From Volvox africanus (lineage: Eukaryota; Chlorophyta; Chlorophyceae; Chlamydomonadales; Volvocaceae), in contig BSDZ01000078.1 in NCBI GenBank assembly GCA_030268105.1, positions 1,798,001-1,862,000 on the forward strand: a stretch of 64,000 bases of DNA, written 5' to 3'. How positions within the stretch are numbered: position 1 is the stretch's first letter; the number at the start of each line of letters is the position of its first letter. The notes beneath the pieces were generated by a model. The model was not told the DNA's origin and did no database searches. It worked only from the letters and a program-made list of their open reading frames with translations. This document shows positions 56,298-64,000 of the stretch, piece by piece. The position numbers were made by a program, and so were the translations under genes.

Positions 56298-59200
56298 CTA
56301 GGGGTTCAAGCCATTCACGATCTTTCTGCCGATGCGGCTCAGGCCCTTCTTCACGGACTCAATGCCGCTGGCGCGCTGCTTGACGCCGCCGCCGCTGAGG
56401 GCGCCGCCAGCCGCCGTTGTGTAACTGCCGACGCTACTGGCGGGGCTCGCGGTGGTGACGCCAACCGCCATGCCATTGGTAGAAACAATGGGCGAGTGTA
56501 ACGCCGCCATCGCCGTCGCCGCCGCCGCCATTGGCGGCACCATTGGTATCGCCGCTGTCGGCAGTGCGGGCGATGTCGGCGTGACGCCGAGGTTTGAGGG
56601 CTGTAGCTGCGATCTTGGCTGTGGCTGTAGCTGCATGACTGAGGCTTCAGTGCCGGGTTGACTCATCTTCTGTCGCTGTGCAAGCCACATGCTGTACGGC
56701 AGTGATGTCAGGGAAAGGGGGACAGGAGGGATCAACGGACGGGCAGACGGGTTGGGTTGGGTATAGTTTAGACTAATAATATCCCTTGGGATTTGCATTT
56801 TTAAATCAATTCATACTTAACTTAATCACGTGTTGTGGTTCAGCAGCCGTGCTTTTCCGCACTTTCCTACAGACCCTCTGGCAAGGGACGCATCATCCAA
56901 GGTGGTGATGTATTCGGGGCTAGAAACCTCTCGAATCCCTGTGGGCCTTACCCATAGTCCTCCTCCGAAGGGGGCAACATGCCCTCCCCAGTGCGGCTTG
57001 GCCCCACCGTCGCCGCCGCCAACCCCGCCGACGGCAGCTGCCCGGATCCTCGTACGGATCCCTCCGCCGCCCCCGCCGTCAAGACTGCCGCTGCTGCTGC
57101 CGCTGCCGCTGCCGTCGATGTGGGCAGTAATTCCGCAGATATGGATTCTGGAGGTGTCCCGTTCGCACGGCTGTCAACGCCGCCGCCACTTATCGCTGCC
57201 GCCGCCGCCGCCGCTGTCACCGCCGCCGCGGCATTGGCCGCAAACTCTGACGCTGATGGAGTTGCGTCCAACTTCTGGTTCTGGATCTGGAACTGCGGAT
57301 TCAAGAGGCTGGCGGGCGCGGGCTCAATCTCTGAAATAGGGTTTTGTGCCGTACCCCCCGCCACTGGTGAAACGTCTCTGCGTAGGTTGGGGTTCGTAAC
57401 CCCGCCACCGCCGCCAACCTGGCGCCGCCCCGGTGGCAGGAACATCGCCGGTGGCGATTGTGTATGATCAGTGCGCTTTGAAATCAGTTGGTCATTGCTG
57501 CCGCCGACAGGACTACCGCCGCCGCCGCCGGCGCTATGGCCGCCGCCAACAACAATAGCGCCGGGGATACCGCCGCCACCGCCACCGCCGCTGCTTCTGG
57601 CGGCGGCAGAGGCTTTGCCGTTGGCGGCAGGGACTGTTGACGGCTCACTTACGGTTGGTACGAGCTTCCGCGTACTCTCCAATAACGCTCGCGCCTGGAC
57701 GAGGATTTCTTATTTCTTATTTATTTATTATTATTTTTATTATTGTTGTTCTTGGAGCGATTGTCTGCCTGTCTGTCTATATATATTTGCAAATGTGTGT
57801 TTTGGGGTTTGCGTTTTTTCGAATCTTCCCCCGGCCTTATTATGATACCGTTTCTTCACGGATCGGAAGCTGCGTACCTGAGCCACGATATCCTCCGAAT
57901 TCGTGGCAGCGGTTGATTCCGGTGGCGGCGCCGCCGCAGGCCGCAGGATCGACCCTGCCGACATCTGGGATAGCGGCGGCGGCGCCGTCGCCCCCACCGC
58001 CCCTGCCGCCGCCGCCGACGACGACGACAACGACGACGGCAACCGCCCTAGAGCACTCGGCGTTGGGCTGACATTCGCCAGCCGCGTCGACGTCGGCCGC
58101 TGTTGCTGCAGCTGTTGCTTCTGCTGTTGCTGCAGCTGTTGCAGTTGTTGTTGCAACTGTTCCAACTGCTTTTCCAACCGCTGCTGCTGCTGCTGCGCGG
58201 GGTTATGGGAGATTGACGACCGCGGCGAGATAACCGCCGGCTGCGGCTGTAGCTGATGCTGCTGATGTGGCGGCAGTAACTGTTGGGAGCTGCTGCTAAT
58301 ATTCTGTGGCTGTAGCGTGGTGTTACTGGAAAGTTTCGAGATGGTTCCGGAGCCGCCGGTGGTTGCTCCGGAATCGCCAACCACCTTCGCTGCCGGCGGC
58401 GACATCGGCGGCTCAGACTGCGCTAGTTTGAGGGGCTGCGGCGCACTGGTACCTGACTGCAGAGTTGGGGTCACCTGGGGCGGGGCGGAGGGCGACAAGG
58501 CGCAAGGGAAGGCCAGCATCCGCAGACAGCGTTTATTGAAATACAAATTAATTAATTTTTAATAATAGTTAAAAGCTGCCAATAAATTCGATTAATTTAA
58601 TCAAGAAATCAACAAGAAATTCACAGGTACTCAAACCACCCCAATTACAATCACCATCAGCACCGTAAGCATCTCCAATGCGATGCTCCAACCTCTCCAT
58701 GACCCCCCCAAACCCACCGCAGAAGAGTGGCTCATGAGCGGTGTGTTAGAGATGTTTGCAAACTGCTGCGCCCGAGCGGCCAGTCGGGCCGTCAAGTCGT
58801 CCACCTCACTGTTGGGACCGGCGGCCGCCGCGGTAATAGCTGGGGTGGCGGCAGCAGCGGTGGCAGTGGCGGCGGCGGCGGCGGCGGCGGCGCTAGCATC
58901 TTGAGGAGCGATGCTAGCTCCAGGATTTGAACTCAATCCAACGGCACCGCCAATGTCTGGGTCCAGCCTCCAGTTCGGCGGTAATGCATCTGCCGCCCCC
59001 GCACCTACTTGTACGGTGCTTGGTGAGGAGCCCAAGTGCACCGGGGAAATCCAGCTGCTTGCCGTACTTGCCGTACTAGTCGACGGCGGCGGCAGCGGTA
59101 GAGGTGGCGGTTGTCTGGCCCAAGGTGCTGTCAAGGCGGGTGTCAAAATGGGACCTAAGCGGGACCCGGCCGAAGAAAAATTTCCTGGCGGCGGCGGCGG

Positions 59201-62200
59201 GAAGGCCGACGGCGGCTCCCCCAATGGCGAAATTATACCGTTGACCGGAGACGCCACCGACTCCCGTTCCTTAAGGTTATCTGTGGCGGCGGCCGCTGTA
59301 TCCTGATCGACAACTCCAAACGCCCCGATGGCGGCGCCAGTGCCGTACCCTCCCATGCCGCTGACGACCACGCCGTTATTGCCGCCGCTGCCACTGCCGG
59401 CTTGCGCCCGACGCGCGTCTAGTGCAAGACTGACCAGCCCGCTGAACGGAGCCAATCGAACTGGCATGGGAGAATGTATGACACCCGGTGTCGGCGTCGC
59501 TGCCAGGCGTGCCGCCGCCGCCGCCGCCGCTGATGGCATCAGCGGCGGCGGCAACCTTGGCGATACGGTAGAGGCAGTCGACGTCGGCGAGGAGTGCGAC
59601 GGCGTCAACTTCAACTTCAATTCCATTGCTTTAGCTGCCGTACTTCCTGACACCGATATCTGCTCCGGCGTTAAGCTACGTGAACGCCGTCGCTCTGCCG
59701 CTGCGTCCCGTTCCGCCTTGCGCCGCGCCTCCACCATCTCACGTTCCACCGTACGGCGCGCGTTGCTCGCCTCTATCTCGGCACGCTTTCGTGCTTCTCG
59801 CTCCATTCGTTCTGCCACCTTCCGTACCTCAGACGCCTCTTTCATCTGCCGCTGCCGCTGGGCTTTCGCCTCTCGCTCCTCTTGCTTCCGCCGGTTTGCC
59901 TCCTCCCGCCGAGCCGCCACCGCCGCCTCCCGTTCCATCCGGCGCTGAGCCGCCGCTGCAGCTTCGCGCTGCTTACGAATGGCCTCCGTTGCCGCTCTGT
60001 CAGCGCCGCCGCCGCCTCCTCCGCTGGAGCCGCGGCGGCTGCTGCCCCGGCTACTGCTGCCACGAAGCGACGCCGCCGCCACCACTGCTGCTGCAATTGA
60101 CGGCGATGGCAATACTACGCCGCCGCCGCTACCACCAAAGTCCAGCGGCTCCACCGCCGCCAGGTCTGCAGCCAGCTGCGCCGCCGTATCTGGTGCGATG
60201 ACGTCATGCATAGGGCCCATCGCGGGCCCATTATACACCGGAGTAAGATCTGCGAGAACCTGACATTCGATTGGGAGGTGGGGCGGGGGGTAAGGATGTA
60301 CGGATGAAAGGAGGGGAAAGGGGGAGGGAAGGCGGGAGGGGGGTTAAAACCCTAAACCCTAAACCCTAAAACCCTAATAAATACATCACAGCTGGGCCGT
60401 CCAGCACACATAGTACAACCAAACACACACACACACACATCCCCTCGCTATCACAGGTCGATGGTTTTAACATTTCTTCCGACATTTGGTTTGGTTAACA
60501 AGCACACACACACACAAGCACACATACGACACACACACACACAGATACCCTCCATACTTTGTCCGCTTCGTTGTCCCTCCTACCCCCCTCCCCCCCCTTT
60601 GGGGCCGGGGTACGCCCGTCCACCTGCAACGCCAGCGGCCTCCACAACTGCGCCGATGACACATCCACTTTAAGGGAGCAGAGCAGCCCCCGAAGGAGGG
60701 TGATCGTTCGCATGATCATGAACAGGTCCTGGGGCAGGGAGGGGACCTTGGCAGACCTGGGGGTGGGGAGGGGGGCAGGAGAGGGGGGGAGGTGAAGGGG
60801 GGAGGTGAGGCGGGGAAAGGGGAGGGAAATGGTACCGGACTGTTGAGAGTCCCAAACTACCACCCACCCGATGATACGTTTGTTTTAAGTCGTACGGGGC
60901 AACAGATCTGGGTTGGGTTGGGAATACGGGGAGGAAACCCAGGAATGTCGTACCGACGTACCTGAACTCGTGTGCCTCAGGGTCCATCGGGCCCATATGC
61001 GCTTCCGGAAAGTCCATCCGCGTGTCGAATAAGATGTAGGCTGCTACAGCCGCGAAGGCGTCGGAGCAGTTGTCTATTACCAGCCCCAGCTCGCCTGCTA
61101 CTGCCAACACCAAGTCGTCATCGCGGACCTGTATGTACGTGTACGTGTATGTGTACGTGTAAGTGTATGTTACTGTATGTGAGTGTATGTGTGCATGTGT
61201 GTTTATGAGGGAAGGGGGTTCGGCGAGGAAAAGGTGGAGGGAGGGGGTGTCAGGGGAGTACTGAACGCAACCTTGATGGACTTGTGTGGTGGAGAAATTG
61301 AGGAGGGCCAGGCCAGGCAAACTGCTTTCAACTACCACACGCCAACTCCCAACTGTCCGCCGCTCACCGCCATGGCCGCCACCAGCATGGCGTATCTTGA
61401 CCGCGATGCGGCGCTGAGCTGTTTAGACTGGGATGGGAGAGGGCAGACGGTGGGGTGCAACCGTAACAAACAACTAACCACTAAGGGTGCGAGGGGCCTG
61501 GATCAGGTTTGCTTGCTACAGCCATCGACACAAACGGGTCCCCCCCTTCTGGAAGGTGAAGGGTTTACGTGGAATGTGCGTTCGCCCCCCGAACGTTAAA
61601 CACCCTAACGGCCCCCCCGTCCCTCCCTCTCTCGAATCACCCGGCAGGGACAATTCCTAGGGTTTGCATTCCCCCGGAAGCTCACACGCTTTCCCCCTTC
61701 CCTCGCTCTCCACATATACGAACGGACATACAGACACACACACACAGACATACACACAGAATACACACGCACAGACATACAGACACACACACACACACGT
61801 CAGCTTCTTCCCCGCTACGAACCGCACCTGGCCAAAGTCCACCAAAGCCACCTGAAGATCCTCCATATCTACGAGGGAGGGGGACGTGGGGGCGGGAGAA
61901 TACAAGGCCGAGTAGTACGACGGGTGGAGCCAATTGCCGTCAGTGACGGTGGCGATGCGGCCTCCGGCGTCGAACGACGTGGCTCGTAAGCCGCCAGTGC
62001 CAGATCCTCCCGCCACCGCCGCTGTCGTCGCTGCCGTACGCCGCCGCCGCATTGCGAGCACATTGCCCGGATGCCTGATTTGCATAACAAACAACAACAA
62101 CAACAACAACAACAACAAACGATAACGAAATATAACGAAAGAAACGCCCCGATATGGTATATGAGTTGAATCGGAGCCATTGGCTCAATCCTTCGGTCTA

Positions 62201-63600
62201 CACCGTTTAACTGTCGGTTGGTAACTGTCAACTGTCAATGACCAACTGAACAAGCTATAAATGGTTCATATTGCTTGGGAGGTGTTGAACGGTGCATGGT
62301 TCCCCGTCCCTAAACCCTAAGATTTCCACATGCAGTAGCGGTAGCAGTAGCGGTAGCAGTAGCGGTAGCAGTAGCATTTCAGAGAAAGAAGGGAACATCG
62401 GCATCCCTATAAAAAACCTATAATCCTTATAGGATGTACGATTTTCATTTATTCGCTCATTCGTTCAACGACAGCGGTTCAACGTCATGCGGCCAAAATA
62501 CAGAACCCACGGGTCGCTGTGGAAGAGGCCGTCCCGCAAAATCATAATTCCGTACGCCAAGATGAGTGACGTCATCAGCGCATGCCGTACAGCCTGCGCA
62601 TAAGGGAACAGCGCCACAGCGCAAGCTTGTCATTTACCCCGTCCCTTGTCCCGCAGTGGCTCGATTGCCAACTTCCGCCCGAGATCGTTAAGAGGTCGTT
62701 ATTTTGTTGTTTCATAATCTTCTTCCTCTCTGTCCGTTAATTCTCTCAAAGTAGTTAACTGTAAGACATAACTTTTCGTTCGTTCCCTGGCCAACCAGCT
62801 CCAATTTTTATGGACACTCGCTTCCCGCCTCCCCCCTCCTTTTTCCCCTCAAAACCCTAAAACCCTCCCTTCCCCCTAACCCCCCTCAATTAATCAGTCC
62901 TCGTTTCTCCAGTATCAGCACCAACATTCTATTTTTCCGACTTCACCCTCTTCATCCATCCATTCCCCTCACCAGGTCCATGCCCGCGATGTCCAAAATA
63001 GGCACTCCATCCAAATACTCCATCGTCAGCACCCGGTGCCCCGAGTGGCTGGGCACCATGCGCGGCACCACGACACGGCGCAGGGCTGGGTACGACTCGG
63101 CAGCGGACTCCAGGGAGGTACGAATGGCGGAGGCCACACGGGCCTCCCGCCCAAAATCAAATTCCAGGGGAACCTGCAAAATATTTTTAGATTAATTGGA
63201 TTTAGTAGGGTGTTTGGATCCTGTTAAGGATTTGAAGCCCGAAAAGAGCGGATCGGGAATGGAGTTGAATGGAGTGGAGGCCGAGGCGGAGGCGGGTAAA
63301 TGGCGCAGGATTGCATCATTTGATTTAATGATATTTTCGTGCACTCAAAGCCTGCACTGACAGACACATACACAGACAGACACAACTAACCCACAGACAG
63401 CGATGCTCACGATACGTCACCTGCACATTGTACTCCCGCACTAACGACCCGTGGTCAAAGCCAAGCTGCAGCCCCGCCGCCTCCATCAGCCCCGACAGCG
63501 CTGACAGGTTCGCCAGATCGGAGCGCATCATGCGGTGTGCGGGGCCGTGCTGAACCTTCACCACCACGGGCCGTCCGTCGGGTAGCTGACCCCGATGAAC
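56298..63600 (-). CDS. ABC1/ADCK-type atypical kinase with giant C-terminal tail (5' end off window)
   Basis: Eleven exons visible: 63600..63421, 63173..62973, 62593..62511, 62074..61828, 61418..61368, 61128..60962, 60756..60624, 60259..58718, 58474..57878, 57694..56952, 56691..56298; 1,445 residues, phases consistent, entry at 63600 in phase 0. ABC1K proteins are atypical kinases of chloroplasts and mitochondria linked to prenylquinone metabolism. Seen in order: HRGQLPDGRPVVVKVQH with the invariant Lys, EFDFGREA with Glu, VLTMEYLDGVPI, GLFHSDPHPGN split by an intron inside the Pro codon (usual motif HADPHPGN, so Ala to Ser), and LVDFGQ with the metal-binding Asp. The family's KxGQ segment lies beyond the window. 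From residue about 355 the protein leaves the kinase fold: an Arg/Glu/Ala-rich coiled coil (about 440-546), Ala/Pro-rich linkers, a poly-Gln segment, and a basic C-terminus (GIESVKKGLSRIGRKIVNGL). The tail spans four exons on one continuous frame, so I treat it as part of the protein. Confidence 0.92.
60343..60376. repeat. Interstitial telomere-like repeat, mixed CCCTAAA and CCCTAAAA
   Basis: About four units alternating 7-mer and 8-mer telomere-type repeats, in the ABC1-kinase intron 60260-60623. Two-unit versions occur at 62308-62322 and 62853-62866 in other introns of the same gene. Confidence 0.9.
62083..62118. repeat. (AAC)n trinucleotide tract
   Basis: About eleven AAC units just upstream (gene sense: GTT tract) of the exon 4 acceptor of the ABC1 kinase, serving as part of its pyrimidine-rich tract on the minus strand. 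Confidence 0.9.
62334..62375. repeat. (GTAGCAGTAGCG)n minisatellite
   Basis: Three and a half 12-bp units in the ABC1-kinase intron between exons 62593..62511 and 62074..61828. Confidence 0.9.
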
Positions 63601-63744
63601 CTGAGGGGGGTGGGAGGTGTGTGTGTGTGTGCGCAGCGGGATTGGGTTTTCTGGGGACCGGAGGGAAGACGAGTAAACGAGACCTGGTACTGCTACTGGA
63701 TATGATGAACAAGGTACCAACCAACGTGATAACATTTATAAGGA

Positions 63745-63966
63745 GCCGTCCCCCGTCCCCCGTCCGCATTCCCTCCTCTCCCAAATCCCCCGTTCCCCGT
63801 CCCCCGTCCCCCGTCCGCATTCCCTCCTCTCCCAAATCCCCCGTCCCCCGTCCCCCGTCCCCCGTCCGCATTCCCTCCTCTCCCAAATCCCCCGTTCCCC
63901 GTCCCCCGTCCCCCGTCCGCATTCCCTCCTCTCCCAAATCCCCCGTTCCCCGTCCCCCGTCCCCCA
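63745..63966. repeat. 51-bp minisatellite, four copies
   Basis: Repeat copies with CGCATTCCCTCCTCTCCCAA start near 63765, 63816, 63867 and 63918, separated by variable CCCCCGTC runs. It lies in the intron right of exon 63600 of the ABC1 kinase and creates a 17-residue periodic frame on the minus strand that I do not regard as coding. Confidence 0.92.
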
Positions 63967-64000
63967 TCGCCAAACCCCTTCACCCCCTCAACCCCCACAC

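Noticed and set aside
63690..63998. Gly/Arg-rich minus-strand frame with 17-residue periodicity
   Set aside because: It is generated by the 51-bp minisatellite, and no splice sites join it in phase to the kinase exon at 63600.

Overview
The window is nuclear DNA of a green alga, most likely a volvocine (Chlamydomonas/Volvox group). The reasons are: every gene has many short introns with GTGAGT/GTGCGT-type donors; codons are GC-rich while spacers are more AT-rich; proteins carry long Ala/Gly/Ser/Pro insertions; TGTAA poly(A) signals occur; introns contain (CCCTAAAA)n, the complement of the Chlamydomonas-type TTTTAGGG telomere repeat; and the gene set is typical (CHL27/CRD1 cyclase, radial spoke protein 7, a receptor nucleotidyl cyclase with a solute-binding-like ectodomain). 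The species cannot be fixed from the sequence alone. All exon models were read by eye from splice sites with the reading phase checked across each junction; no search was run.

Layout. (1) 116-6645, minus: receptor-like protein kinase (signal anchor, beta-helix-like ectodomain, one membrane helix, kinase domain) whose 3' end leaves the window on the left; it has very large insertions and DPW where DFG is expected. (2) 8774-12922, minus: complete nine-exon FAD-dependent (DAO-type) oxidoreductase. (3) 13566-17175, plus: RluA-type pseudouridine synthase, divergent from gene 2 across a spacer of about 640 bp. (4) 20434-23183, plus: ten-exon Mg-protoporphyrin IX monomethyl ester cyclase (CHL27/CRD1), chlorophyll synthesis. 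(5) about 25028-43632, plus: a giant receptor nucleotidyl cyclase of at least 4,140 residues, with about 2,800 residues inserted inside its first catalytic domain and a second, degenerate catalytic domain behind it. (6) 47412-53021, plus: radial spoke protein RSP7 (RIIa docking domain plus EF-hands), including a proposed 12-nt microexon. (7) 56298 to beyond 64000, minus: ABC1/ADCK-type atypical kinase with a C-terminal tail of about 1,090 residues; its 5' end is off the window on the right.

Between genes 6 and 7, at about 54526-54758, lies a decayed AT-rich fragment of a bacterial-type ABC exporter ATPase, a candidate transfer remnant. The remaining spacers (6.6-8.8, 17.2-20.4, 23.2-25.0, 43.6-47.4 and 53.0-56.3 kb) hold no gene I can support, only simple repeats, a foldback repeat and short inverted repeats. 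The genes are unrelated housekeeping, chloroplast, ciliary and signalling functions; no operon-like logic is expected. Themes shared across genes are giant disordered insertions inside catalytic domains and a strongly over-represented 12-bp palindrome, GACCC(A/G)(T/C)GGGTC, scattered through exons, introns and spacers.
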